A DNA stretch of 64,000 nucleotides, from contig NC_088298.1 of NCBI RefSeq assembly GCF_032854445.1, forward strand, positions 18,803,976 through 18,867,975, written 5' to 3'. The notes under the pieces are model-generated. The model did not search any database and had not been told where the DNA came from. It saw nothing but the letters and a program-made list of their open reading frames with translations. Shown in pieces: positions 12,246 to 23,210 of the stretch. This DNA comes from Liolophura sinensis. Lineage: Eukaryota; Mollusca; Polyplacophora; Chitonida; Chitonidae. Within the stretch, counting starts at the first letter, position 1. Each line of letters opens with the position of its first letter. The position numbers and the translations under genes were made by a program.

Positions 12246-12710
12246 GGTCAGGCAAGGCGCACACCACCTGAAGTCATGTGAATAACTGCCTACTCCATAC
12301 CTGAGGTTAGGCAAGGTGTACACGACCTGAAGTCATGTGAATTACTGCCTACTCCATACGTGAGGTCAGGCAAGGCGCACACCACCTGAAGTCATGTGAA
12401 TAACTGCCTACTCCATACCTGAGGTTAGGCAAGGTGTACACGACCTGAAGGCATGTGAATAACTGCCTACTCCATACGTGAGGTCAGGCAAGGCGCACAC
12501 CACCTGAAGTCATGTGAATAACTGCCTATTCCATACGTGAGGTCAGGCAAGGTGTACACGACCTGAAGGCATGTGAATAACTGCCTACTCCATACGTGAG
12601 GTCAGGCAAGGCGCACACCACCAGAAGTCATGTGAATAACTGCCTATTCCATACGTGAGGTCAGGCAAGGTGCACACGACCTGAAGTCATGTGAATAACT
12701 GCCTACGGTT
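12246..12710 (+). repeat. 59-bp tandem array with 118-bp dimer structure
   Basis: The word aggcaagg recurs at 12250, 12309, 12368, 12427, 12486, 12545, 12604 and 12663, exactly 59 bp apart, giving eight units. Units alternate between two variants: cgcacaccacc (1st, 3rd, 5th, 7th) and tgtacacgacc or a close form (2nd, 4th, 6th, 8th). The true duplicated module is therefore a 118-bp dimer, a small higher-order repeat. Each unit carries the core catgtgaataactgcctac or a one-base variant. Confidence 0.95.
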
Positions 12711-13041
12711 CACACTGAAGGTCATCTCTGTTTGGCTACCATGAACAATACAAATGAACATAAACATGTAAGGGGCACAAGGCCTAAAATCAAATCATGT
12801 GAATAACTGCCTACGGTTCACACTGAAGGTCATCTCTGTTGGCTACCACGAACAATACAAATGAACATAAACATGTAAGGGGCACAAGGCCTAAAATCAA
12901 ATCATGTGAATAACTGCCTACGGTTCACACTGAAGGTCATCTCTGTTGGCTACCACGAACAATTCAAATGAACATAAACATGTAAAGGGCACAAGACCTA
13001 AAATCAAATCATGTGAATAGCTGCCTACGGTTCACACTGTA
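12690..13041 (+). repeat. 107-bp tandem array continuous with the 59-bp array
   Basis: The word gcctacggttcacact occurs at 12701, 12809, 12916 and 13023, spaced 108, 107 and 107 bp, giving three full units and a start of a fourth. Each unit ends with aatcatgtgaataactgcct or a near copy, so the core of the neighbouring 59-bp array is also part of this unit. Between cores the unit holds gaacataaacatgtaagggg and related sequence. Confidence 0.93.
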
Positions 13042-13181
13042 GCCTAGGATTAGAGGCTGTCATTTCCTTGACCATTTTGTTGACCAGCTTCAAGCTTACG
13101 AAATGACGTTAGGAAGGCCTACATGTATATCTACTGAAGAATATTTACATTGTTTATATCACGAACATGCATATTCACTCG

Positions 13182-13573
13182 CTCAACCGACAGAGTGAGT
13201 GAGTGAATGAGTGAGTGAGTGAATGCTTGGTGTTTAACATCGTACTTAACAATTTTTCAGTCATATGACGACGACGGAATCCTTAGAGTGTATAAAATGT
13301 GCCTCCTTGTTGCAGAACGGATTTCCACCGTTCTTTTATCTAGTACTGCTTCACTGAGACGACTTACCGAAGGCAAGTAAGCCCGAGTCATTATACTGAT
13401 ACGGGTCAACCAGTCGTTGCACTATCCCCTTAATGTTGAACGCCAAGCAAGGAAGTTAACTTTCTCACTTTTAAGGTCTTAGGTGTACCCGACCTAGGAC
13501 TGACCCTAGATCTACCGCCTCCGAAACGGACGCTCTAGCAACTGTGCTAATGGGGCTGGCCTCAACCGGCAGA
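13182..13573 (-). mobile_element. SINE family B, full-length minus-strand copy with 13-bp TSD
   Basis: Read on the minus strand, a tRNA-like head starts at about 13560 (gccagccccattagcaca), with an A-box-like gttgctagagcgtccg. Then come gggtacacctaagacc, cttgcttggcgttcaaca, gacccgtatcagtataatga, the catatgactgaaaaattg block, and the tail gatgttaaacaccaagca plus (TTCACTCACTCA)n. Flanks ctcaaccgacaga (13182-13194) and ctcaaccggcaga (13561-13573) form a 13-bp target-site duplication with one mismatch. This is the reference copy for family B. Confidence 0.93.
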
Positions 13574-14272
13574 TGCTGCGTAATTTTCAATGGTTTTCCA
13601 CATGCGTGGTGATGTGGACCTTCACTCATTAGGCACTACTCATAACACTGAGCAACTTATCTTGGAACACAGCTGTTGGTTTGTACCTACGCACGGGCAT
13701 TTACTAGTCGACTGGCATGCGTGTACTATCAGATAAATGTGTATCTTACCACTTACCATTGACCACCACGTGCTGTTTCCAGCTGTCCAATCAGCAGGGA
13801 AACTTGCCGATTTCGCTGTAAGCGCGTGCCATGGTCCGCAGCAAATGTTTTTACCACAGTCGTTCTATTTCTGACTACTGCTGTAGACCTATGATTGCCC
13901 CGAGAAACAAACCAGAGTCGGACTACTGAAGTCTCAGACAGATTATGACCGGGAAAGGCTTCCGCGACAGCAGCTGTTGAGCTGCTGCCAGTCCAGCAAA
14001 ACTCTCACGAAAAATAGGTCGCCCACACATGTATGGTAGAAAATAGGCCGTCAGCCGTAGTTTCGTATTTCACTGTACTGCAGTCTCTGTTGACGCGTCT
14101 ATTATAGGAAATATCCTGTCAAGAAAACATGGGGGATTTTATATCCACTTCTTCTCATTACTCAGGCTTCAATGAAGACACCGTAAAAATCTGAATGTTT
14201 TTCGATCAAAAAAAAAAACACATTAGTTTTCGTTACGTATAAAGCATTATGTCTTTGTCTTTAAATATATTT
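13574..14272. other. No gene recognised
   Basis: No ATG-initiated frame of 60 codons or more, and no array or SINE body. The sequence is slightly richer in GC than the window average near 13.75-14.1 kb, with no further interpretable signal. Confidence 0.55.
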
Positions 14273-14335
14273 TCTCGCCACGATATGGCTGAAATGTCAC
14301 CAATGTGGCGTTAAGCGATAATCATTCATTCATTA
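14273..14335 (+). mobile_element. 3'-end fragment of another SINE-like repeat
   Basis: The segment tctcgccacgatatggctga ... aatgtggcgttaagcgataa ... (TCAT)n has the form of a SINE 3' terminus: a conserved block ending in gcgttaa, then a short tetranucleotide tail. It resembles a terminus I recall from molluscan repeats, but no body is attached and this identification is from memory only. Confidence 0.45.
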
Positions 14336-14948
14336 CCATGACTCTTTTATATGTATATAGCTATGCCGGAGGAGTTTTCTGTGTAGTTATCGTAACATCA
14401 TCATATTTAAATACATTTATAAGACATGCAGTTGTACATATTTTTCAAAACAATTCCTTAATATTCCATTGTGATTGCTCACATGCTTGTGACTGGATCT
14501 GCACTTTTGACTTGCTAGAATATACGCGATATCTTTGAACTTTGAAATCTAGAGGTATGTTTTCGCAAGATGGATCTGAAAGATTTCACTTCTGTCACCA
14601 TTATGTGCATCATTCGCAATCCTCATTGTTAATTTCTTCCTTTCTGAGGCGTTAAAGCGATGATTTAGATGGGTGTAAGATGGGTGTAAAGGTGTAACAG
14701 TGTCTTGTTTCTCCAGAGAAATTTGCACATATTTTACATAGACCTTTGATAGAAAGTGGTTGTTTATATGAGAGTTTTACCATGGTTTTCATGCAGAGTT
14801 GTTCTTTCTTTAACTTCGTGATTGTTCCGACCAACTATTATCAGTTTTAAGTACAGGTCGTTTAAGGTGGCACAAGATTGAAACACAGCGCTCAGTATAC
14901 CGTATTCATCGAATAATACAACTGTGAATGAGTTCCTCTAAAGTGTCT
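14336..14948. other. No gene recognised
   Basis: The only sizeable open frames are 77 codons (+, starting at 14305) and 60 codons (-), without domain features. No repeats seen. Confidence 0.55.
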
Positions 14949-15070
14949 GGGGCCCTCCGTGGCTCAGTTTGTTAGCGCGCTCGCGCAGAGTAATGACCCA
15001 GGAGCCTCTCACCAACGCGGTTGCTGTGAGTTCAAGCCCAGCTCATGCTGGCTTCCACGCCGGCCGTAAG
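14949..15070 (+). mobile_element. SINE family A head, interrupted by a second SINE
   Basis: The head ggggccctccgtggctcagt, then agcctctcaccaacgcggtt, gtgagttcaagcccagctca and cggccgtaag, stops abruptly at 15070. There a minus-strand family A tail begins. The plus-strand body appears to resume at about 15265 with gggtcgtgggtttccc, after loss of about 27 nt. Confidence 0.85.
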
Positions 15071-15264
15071 TTGTTTATTTATTTGATTGGTGTTTTACGC
15101 CGTACTCAAGAGTATTTCACTTATACGATGGCGGCCAGCATTATGGTGGGAGGAAAGTGGGCAGAGCCCGTCGAAAACCCACGACCATCAGCAGGTTGTT
15201 CGCAGGCCTTCCCACTTACGGCCATGAAAGGAAGCCAGCGTGAGATAGACTTGAACTCACAGAG
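15071..15264 (-). mobile_element. SINE family A inserted into another family A copy
   Basis: The tail complement ttgtttatttatttgattgg is followed by the standard body (acgccgtactcaagagtatt, cagcattatggtgggagg, cagcaggttgttcgcagg) and part of the head (agatagacttgaactcacag). It sits in opposite orientation within the plus-strand copy beginning at 14949. The 128-codon plus-strand and 61-codon minus-strand frames here are SINE-derived. Confidence 0.88.
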
Positions 15265-16770
15265 GGTCGTGGGTTTCCCGTCCCGCAGCTCCGATTCAAA
15301 TCTCACAACTTTCCTGGGCTTTTACCTCGTGAACCACAGTTTGACGTACATGTAATAATTTGTTTGAGGTTTAGGTTTCCATAACGGTGTCGGGCAATAA
15401 GTTTTATCACGAAGCGTGAGGGGTTTTGGCGATGGTTGAATTCCGAAACTGATTGGTTGTTAACACGGTGACGACGCACGGGATAGTCTTCCGTGAACAG
15501 CTCAACCAGAATCTGTCAGAGTTCATTGTTATGTTTATTTTTCATCGCCGGTGGCACTACTCGTTACAGAGAACCGCTTCCCAGTAACTACTCAAGTTTC
15601 GCGAACTAAGAGGCAAAGGGGTGAAGGGACGGTTGTGTTCTCTATAATTAGAAGCCAATACAACTGGTCTTGGAAGGCTATGCCCATCAAAAACTGAAGT
15701 CTAAACTTCTGACGCCTTGGAACCTGTTGCTGATATATCAAAGAGAAGCGATAGCCGGTTAGTAATCAGCCGCACGACCAGCGCCACCATTACGAAATGA
15801 TAGCTGCCAGCGATATGGCGTTTGTCCGTTAACACTCCACCGGCTAAAGGCTCCTCATAGATTGGGCAAAGCGATTACAGCCTTCACGATCTGTTGAATC
15901 AATATTGGATACCACGCGGCACCGGTTATGCCCAGATGGTGAAAGGTCGGCTTCGGAAATTAGATTCTTCAAACAGTCTTAAAATGTACTTTGGCGTTGG
16001 CCATCTTCAGCTTTTGTTGCGGTCTGTAGATCGTATAATTTGAGCCAACGAAGACACGCGCATGTCCGTTTGCTGAGTCCGTTGGAAGTTGGGATACCTT
16101 TCGATGTGGTGGATGTTCGAGTAGTGCTACAGCAACTACGGTGTAACCCTCGAAGACTTGACTGATGTCTCCTTGTGCTCTGGATTGCCCAAAGGATATT
16201 CTCTTCTTCCAAAGAACTCAGCAAACATACAAAGACCAACTTTGGCAAAACTTTTGAGAATTCTTTAGACAACAGGACTCAAAGGGCGCAATCTTTTCCA
16301 TATATCGGCTACAAAGGATAGTTTGCATCTTTTCCAAACTCAAGTTTGTAGCCGAAGTGTGAATTGGCGCAAATTCATTTGGAGAAAGAAAGAAAAATAA
16401 CTTCTGCCTTTCTTACGTTGTATACCTGAGATATTGTACCACAGACTGGAGAGAGCATCAGATAAATTCTTGAAGCGTCACTCATTTCTAATGTTCCTAC
16501 CCGGCCATCTTGATGCCAAACAGATTTTCATATTCGGATAACACCAAAGAGTGGATTATTTCGCGTGTACGGTGCTGATTCATGAACCAGAAATTCGGGC
16601 TTTACTGTATCTACCAAGAGACAACCATAACTCAAAGCATAACAAAATAACCAGATGTACCGTGGAATTTAAAGAAATTGTAACGGATTTCCGTTTACCA
16701 GGACTTTTATCCGTATACCAGGCGTCGTGCAAAGAACCAAGCATCATGATCAGTACATTATTTGGGAGGT
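15265..16770. other. GC-richer stretch with overlapping open frames, no gene recognised
   Basis: Around 15.75-16.3 kb stop codons are sparse in several frames on both strands. On the minus strand an ATG frame covers 15979-16272 (97 codons), and two other frames are also open for 40-80 codons without ATG. None shows a domain I can name. Because several frames on both strands are open at once, base composition explains this better than coding does. A decayed retroposed or transposon gene remains possible. Confidence 0.4.
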
Positions 16771-17603
16771 ACGTATTTCATCTACAAGTAGTTTGCTTGA
16801 AAAGGGATAACTTCGTGCCAGATGTATTCTTATTGGAAACTTCTTAAATATCTAGTAACAGTTGTTTGATCAAAAATACCATCATTGGAAGTTTATAAGA
16901 TCAACCCGAAAGAAAAAGCAAATTCTCTGTATTATTAAAGCCGTTATCAAGATAGATCTGTAAAGGCTAGGTCAACACCTGTTTTTGTTATGCATATTTC
17001 ATCTACAAGTAGTTTGTTCGAAAAGGGATAACTTCGTGTCAGATGTATTTACACTGAAAACTTCTTGAATGTCTGGTAACTGTTGTTTGATCAAAAATTA
17101 CCATCATCGGAAGGTAAAGGGATCTATCTGAAAGAAAAAATCAAATCTCTGTATTGTTAAAGCCGTTATCAAGATACATGTTTGAATGCTAGGTCAACAC
17201 CTGTTTTTGTTACGCGTATTTCATCTACAAGTGGTTTGTTCGAAAAGGGATAACTTCGTGTCATATGTATTCACGCTGAAAACTTTTTGAATGCCTAGTA
17301 ACTTTTATTTGATCAAAAATTACCATCATCGGAAGGTAAAGGGATCCATCTGAAAGAAAAAAACTCAAATCTCTGTATTGTTAAAGCCGTTATCAAGATA
17401 CATGTTTGAATGCTAGGTCAACACCTGTTTTTGTTACGCATATTTCATCTACAAGTGGTTTATTTGAAAAGGGATAACCCACCAATAAAAATCTTAAGGG
17501 ATCTATTTGATCTATCTGAAAGGAAAAAATCAAATCTCTGTATTGTTAAAGCCATTATCAAGATACATCTATCCTTAAAGACGAGGTCAGCACCTGTCTT
17601 TGT
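16771..17603 (+). repeat. 222-bp tandem array, about 3.7 units
   Basis: The word tttcatctacaag recurs at 16776, 16997, 17219 and 17443, spaced 221, 222 and 224 bp. Within each unit I also see aaaagggataacttcgtg, tgtttgatcaaaaat and taaagccgttatcaagata, and ggtcaacacctgtttttgtt at the end. The last unit has lost about 70 bp after aaaagggataac and is otherwise intact to about 17603. Open frames here (98 and 87 codons) run across the repeat and are not credible genes. Confidence 0.94.
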
Positions 17604-18221
17604 TGAGCTGATAAAGCAGTGTCAACAGTTGCCAGTAGTAAGTTTAGTTCATAACAAACTTAGGTTATTTTAAGTGGTTACTTGGCTCAGAACATGTAGT
17701 TAACTTGAAGAATCTAATTGGAGATGTCAAAGAAAGGACCGAAAAATTGTAAACTTCGACTATACTATATCTATCGTCCTGACGTAAACTTACCGCATGC
17801 CACAGGAATCCAAGCTACGGGTCAGAGTTTTCTCGATTTTCGTAGACAAAAGAGAATGGCCTACATTATGCTTATGTCCTCACAACCATTTATCCCGAGG
17901 TGATGAAAGCTTAGCGGTGGTGGACGCTAGGCACATGGCCAGTGGTTAGTTGTGGAACAGTGACTCGTGGCAATCCAGGCGGAAACCTATCCCTGCAGCT
18001 CCACTGTTATTGACAGTTGTTTATATAAAAACGACCTTGATATTAGAACAATGGCCACGAAAGCCATGGCTAGAGATGAGAGACACTTTCAACCTTGCCT
18101 GACACATTGTAGTTTTGGTTGTGAATGAAACAGCCTACACTTAACACGTTTTTGTAATAAACACAGCTTTGCATATTAGTACTGTTGATGTGTATGACAC
18201 CCTTTGATAAACGTTTTGCCC
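17604..18221. other. No gene recognised
   Basis: One 61-codon frame (17718-17903, +) without domain features. No array or SINE seen. Confidence 0.55.
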
Positions 18222-18411
18222 TTTCCATCTTGGGGGGCCTCTCTGGCTCAGTTGGTTAGCGTGCTAGCACAGCGTAATAACCCCCAAAGTTTTCCCCCCG
18301 GCACTGCTCGGTTTCCTCCCACCATAATGCTGACCGCCGCGTATGAGTGAAATATTGAGTACGGCGTGAAACATCAATCAAATATATCAAAGAAATAAAT
18401 TTTACATCTTG
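18222..18411 (+). mobile_element. SINE family A with internal deletion and TSD
   Basis: The head gggggcctctctggctcagt begins at about 18234 and runs to gcgtaataaccc, then jumps straight into the distal body (ccccggcactgctcggtttc). The middle third (B-box region to the cgcaggt segment) is missing. The body continues through gtgaaatattgagtacggcg and the tail. Flanks tttccatcttg (18222-18232) and tttacatcttg (18401-18411) are an 11-bp target-site duplication with one mismatch, so the deletion happened in a source copy or in place after insertion. Confidence 0.9.
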
Positions 18412-19057
18412 TCTTCAGTTCAAGTTGGGAGCTATATGTCGTGTTGCCCCGAATTTATATAAAGTATAATGATAGAACCATGACCACCGGAACATTATAT
18501 ATAGGCCTATGTAGTTAGCAGTAGCTTGCCAAGGTCCGGATAAACGCCTCACCCACAACATGAGTATATGGGGGAAAGGCAAGAACATACTGGACAGATG
18601 AGATCTTCATTACAACCATGCCTGTCTCTGGTGGAGAAAATAGCCTACAAAGTCTATGTCTTGAGAGACACAAAGTGCCTGTTGTGTGATGTTCTAATCA
18701 GTTCAACGGCTGTTCATCTCGTCAGCAGACAAATGGCCTCTGTAACTTTAAAGTAACTTTTGTATTGCGTGACATCATTTGAAACGGATTTCAAAACGAG
18801 CAATGAAACTCATTTAAATCTTAGAACAAAATGATTTAGATCTAAATTATTTGTACAAGAGCAGGAAAGTGGGAGTCGGAATCCAGTCTAGTTTTGGCAT
18901 ATCATATGTCCCGGTTGTCCGAATGGCATTGGTACAGTATACCAACATTTTTATAAATGTAATGCGCTTGTACTATAATACTAGTACTATAATGTGGGCA
19001 GAAGGTTGTGTGTTTGTGTTATTCCACGTTCAAGTATGTGAATAAAGCTGAACTTAA
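18412..19057. other. No gene recognised
   Basis: Two frames of 62 and 64 codons (+) with no recognisable features; otherwise unique-looking AT-rich DNA. Confidence 0.55.
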
Positions 19058-19412
19058 CACAAAACGTGTAAACTTAAAGGTTTGTTACATGTACATGTCT
19101 GAACAGACAGGGATTCCCCATGACGCGTGATAACACAAACACGTGTAAGGGCTTGTTAACACACGCAAATGTGTTAAGAGACATGGATGCCCTAACATGG
19201 AAACTATTACAAAGACGTGTAAACTAAAGGGCTTGTAACACGGAGATGTGTTAACAGACACGGATTCCCTATAAGAAAACTAACACAAAGACGTGTGAAC
19301 TGAAGAGTTTGTTACACGGAAATGTGTCAACACACGGATTCCCATAAGAAAACGAACACAAAGAAGTGTAAACTGAAGGGTTTGTATCACGGAAAGGTGT
19401 TAACACAACATG
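19058..19412 (+). repeat. 75-bp tandem array, five diverged units
   Basis: The words cacaaa...cgtgtaa recur at 19058, 19134, 19210, 19284 and 19357, spaced 76, 76, 74 and 73 bp. Each unit continues with gggcttgtaacacgg-like sequence, aatgtgttaacagacac and ggattccc. Divergence between units is clear, so the array is probably old. Confidence 0.9.
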
Positions 19413-22400
19413 TCCTCATTATGAAGCATGTAATTCAATTCCATTTGAAATGGTTATTATAACACAGAGCAAATGTTCGTACAAAGACACTGCACTGGTG
19501 ATCTTTCCACATGAGCGTATTTATGCTTTTGTAAACAATGAAAGATGTTTTTGTAGAGTTTTAACTCGCTATAACAGACAGAGAATCGACGCTAATGTGT
19601 TGAGTGATTGGAAGTATCCATAAAGTTTCGTAATAATTTAAAATGTAAAACTATTGCACACATCTGCACACAAATATTATCACTTTTTACTTCTGCTATG
19701 CTGTGTACTAGTTGGTACAATCCAAATGAGCCTTCATCGACCATAACGTTATCTTTTGAAGACGATTTTAGATGACCTTATTACGGATTAGACCTACGTG
19801 ACAATTTTAGTTTCTGTATATTTAATATTTAACATTAATAGATTCTATAACCCGTTAAGCGAATATGTGTCTAAAACGACAACTTGCTTTAAATTCAATA
19901 CATTGGCTATGATTCTACCAAAATTTTTCGTTAGGATAGAAGTTTTAATTGGGCACTTGTACCATTCAGCAACACTGTGTGGTTTGGTTTATTTTTCGAA
20001 AGCCAGATCTAATCCCAAAACTATGTACTTGAGGGTTCATCAACCCATCCATCCCACAAGTTAACAAGTGGAACAGTACTTGTATTTTACAAGCTTTAGA
20101 ACTTAACTCTGCCTTGACAGCTTTTTTTTCTATTCCATCTATCGATACGTTTTGCTTTGGCTAGCAAAGGAACAAGAGAGAAACCACAATCTGACCTCCA
20201 TCCGTTTTCGCACCTGCACCGTTAAATTATGTGTTGGCCTCTCGAACTTGAAAGTGCTACACGAAATGCGATATCCTTCCTTCCAGGCTATTTTCCTCAC
20301 GCCTTATCTATATCAGTAACTCGGCTAATCTTAATTATAAGCTGGCCATCTTGGTTAAGTTAGGAGCCCAAAGGAATCATAGAAACTTTACCTATCGTAG
20401 ACAGGTGCTGCTGTGTTATGTATAAACTTTGGCATTCCTTTCACTTTACTGTATTTGTTATCTTTGTGTTGAATATTAGTGTATTTCCTTTATTAAGAAC
20501 TGTAATGTACAGAACTTTCTCATCTCTGTCTCTTTCTTTCAGTTACATCACATACATCTTGTCCAACTAAACCGTACTACTAACTTAGCTTTCATTGCAT
20601 AATTCTTCCCTCTACATGTACAGTTTATGATATCGGACTAGGTACCGGTACCCTAAGTCGTGAGTTCGAGCCTGACTCCCGACTCAAGACGTGTACCTGT
20701 TGATAAAATAGGTCAATGTGAAGTTATCTCTCATCGGAGCTATATTTTATTTCTGTTTGATTTACATTGCCATAACTTATACCTCGGGTGTACATAACAA
20801 CAAGTCAATGATTATTTGATGTAAGCACGTGACGTGTAAAATCCTAAATTTTGATGAATGTTTCACGCAGTTGCACGAATATTTTCAGTTGTACATACAT
20901 GAAGGCGGCACGGTTCATGAGTTGAGGTAAGCTCACTAATATATGTGTCAAGCCCGCATTTGTATTCCAGCCGTCAGCCAAAATGAACGTTCCGATTCAA
21001 TAATCGCAAGACCAGTTCCCTAAACGACGTTTAACACAAACCACTAAAGAACTTAGAAAGTCTATAAAGTACGAAATTAAGACGGATTCGTGCAATCAAC
21101 AGTTTTCAATGATGATGGGAAAACGCAGGGAATGTTCTAGCCTATTGAATTAAATCATTGTTTGCAAACCGTGTACCTTTGGTTGAATGATTTGGCGATA
21201 ATCGATGTATTTATCTCTGCTGTGCTTTGATAGCAACGGTCCATACATCTAACGTAGCTATCTAATTCATCACGATGAATATACGTCCCCTAACCCCGAT
21301 CGTTATGCGGAATTACACACAATCAGCCTTGGACTCTGAACGCTCTGGTCATATTCAAAGAATTATGCTCATTGCAGATTAACGGCGCTTGATGTTATGG
21401 ATATGTCCATGTGCATGATCTAGATCCACAATTTCATTGTGACCCAAGGGCACTTGATGTAGTGGCAAGTACACGAGTCAATTAAAGTCGTATGTGTTGC
21501 AGTATTCGGTCGTCGGTTGTATGTCATTATGCTAAGCCCGCAGACCTAAACACTTGATAGAATAGACTTGAGCCACTAGATTTTGCAGTAATAACTTGTG
21601 ACGTTGGTTGAAGTCATCATATAACACACAGGATCTAACGAATGCTACAAGGCGGGATAAGTACACGCTATATGTAGGACCCTTCAGTATATTACTGTCC
21701 ACGTAAGGATAAATTACGATGTCAAAATTGAAACTACCTCTCTTGCTATAAAGTCGGACTGACGTGAAAACCACCTGGAGAGTATGTGGTTTCCTTTAAA
21801 TCCAGCGTATATACACAGTCTTTGCTGTATGTGGGTTGTTTAAAGCTAACAAATGATCATTATACCATTTAGTGAATGAGAAAGATTGAGTCTGAGAAAG
21901 CCAATACACCACGTGCCAGGTACATAAATATGTTAATGCCTTAGTGTGGCTTAAATAGGAATCAACCAGCATCCTTTGCTATTGCCCTGAGAACCACCAC
22001 GTCTCCTACAATGTCCATCAAAGCAAAAGGCGTGATTCAGCGTACTCGCTTTGTGGTCTACACCAGGTGTAAGAGTAGAGTTTTTGACGTTTGGCTCAAC
22101 ACCGATTCCGTGCTCTGTGTTTATTGATGTCTGCACTTGGGGAACGTATTAGATAAAAAGAACATGGCGAGTGGAAGGTGGGAAACCTTGACAGGTGCGT
22201 TGTTTTCACCTGTTTTAGTCCATGGACAAGGCTAAGAAAACAAACATCCTTTGATCAGTTGTGTTGTGTTTTCAACCATTGTCTTAGCAGTACTGAAACC
22301 TGAAAGCGTGCTGTGCTTTGCAATCTGATCCATTAGACTCTTACCTTGAGCACACACCCGTATTCATGCTGTACATGATTTAGCATCCTTAGCCATTGTG

Positions 22401-22540
22401 AAAAGTGTTTGCCAACTTTAGAGTGTTTTGGAATTGGAAATGCTCATATAATGTAACTAGTAAAAGGAAACCTCATCAAGAATTGTTATACCACACTAGA
22501 AAAACAGAGCGCAAAAATCGTAGGAAGTGAAGATGAAGGT
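19413..22540. other. No gene recognised
   Basis: Frames of at most 88 codons without domain features. Near 20660-20690 a segment with gtgagttcgagcctgac resembles a tRNA B box but has no partner A box or acceptor stem that I can fold, so I do not call a tRNA or SINE. No tandem array seen. Confidence 0.55.
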
Positions 22541-22541
22541 A

Positions 22542-22832
22542 ACTTATGCTGCATACAACATTGAGGCCTGGGGCCGGTTTCACGAAACTCTGTTGACGTT
22601 TCGAGCTCGCAACTACCATGACGACGTAAGGCCTACAGTACTGGTTACCGTGGTAGTTAAATGAACGTAACGTTAAGCTGTATACAACATTGAGGCCTGG
22701 GGCCGGTTTCACGAAACTCTGTTAACGTTTCGAGCTCGCAACTACCATGACGACGTAAGGCCTACAGTACTGGTTACCATGGTAGTTAAACGAACGTAAC
22801 GTTAAGAGTGCTTCGTGAATCCGGGCTCTGTT
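22542..22832 (+). repeat. Foldback (MITE-like) element with 129-bp tandem duplication
   Basis: A segment starting near 22542 with ttgaggcctggggccggttt is repeated 129 bp later (ttgaggcctggggcc at 22561 and 22690) with few changes. Within the second unit, arms aactaccatg (22740-22749) and catggtagtt (22779-22788) are inverted copies. Outer blocks ccggtttcacgaaactct (about 22703) and agtgcttcgtgaatccgg (about 22807) are also approximately inverted. This is the structure of a non-autonomous foldback or MITE element with one arm duplicated. No transposase is present. Confidence 0.75.
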
Positions 22833-22972
22833 GTCTATATCTGAGAGCAGTATTTTTCTGATATAGGCAAATAAGCAAAAGAGTAAATATAGTATGTATG
22901 CAGCACGCTACCAGTTATACGACAAGCTTGAAAATAACAATTTCTATGCCAATATTAACTTATGTTGTAGAA

Positions 22973-23210
22973 CTGATTTATTTATTTATTTGATTGGTGA
23001 TTTACGCTGCACTCAAGAATATTTCACTTATACGACGGCGCCCAGGGCTATGGTGGGAGGAAACGGGGCAGAGCCCGGAGGAAACCCACGACCATACGCA
23101 GGTTGCTGCAGACCTTCCTATGTATCGCCGGAGAGGAAACCAGCATGAGCTGGACTTAAACTCACAGCGACCGCATTGATGAAAGGCGTCTGGGTCATCG
23201 CGCAGCTAGC
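22973..23210 (-). mobile_element. SINE family A, minus strand, near full length
   Basis: The tail complement gatttatttatttatttgat is followed by acgctgcactcaagaatatt, cttatacgacggcgcccagg, ggggcagagcccggaggaaa, atgagctggacttaaactca and gggtcatcgcgcagctagc. The outermost head is missing. I could not identify a clean target-site duplication. The 84- and 61-codon plus-strand frames are SINE read-through. Confidence 0.9.

Noticed and set aside
20640-20700. Possible tRNA or SINE head with gttcgagcc B-box word
   Set aside because: No matching A box, no foldable cloverleaf and no SINE body follows.
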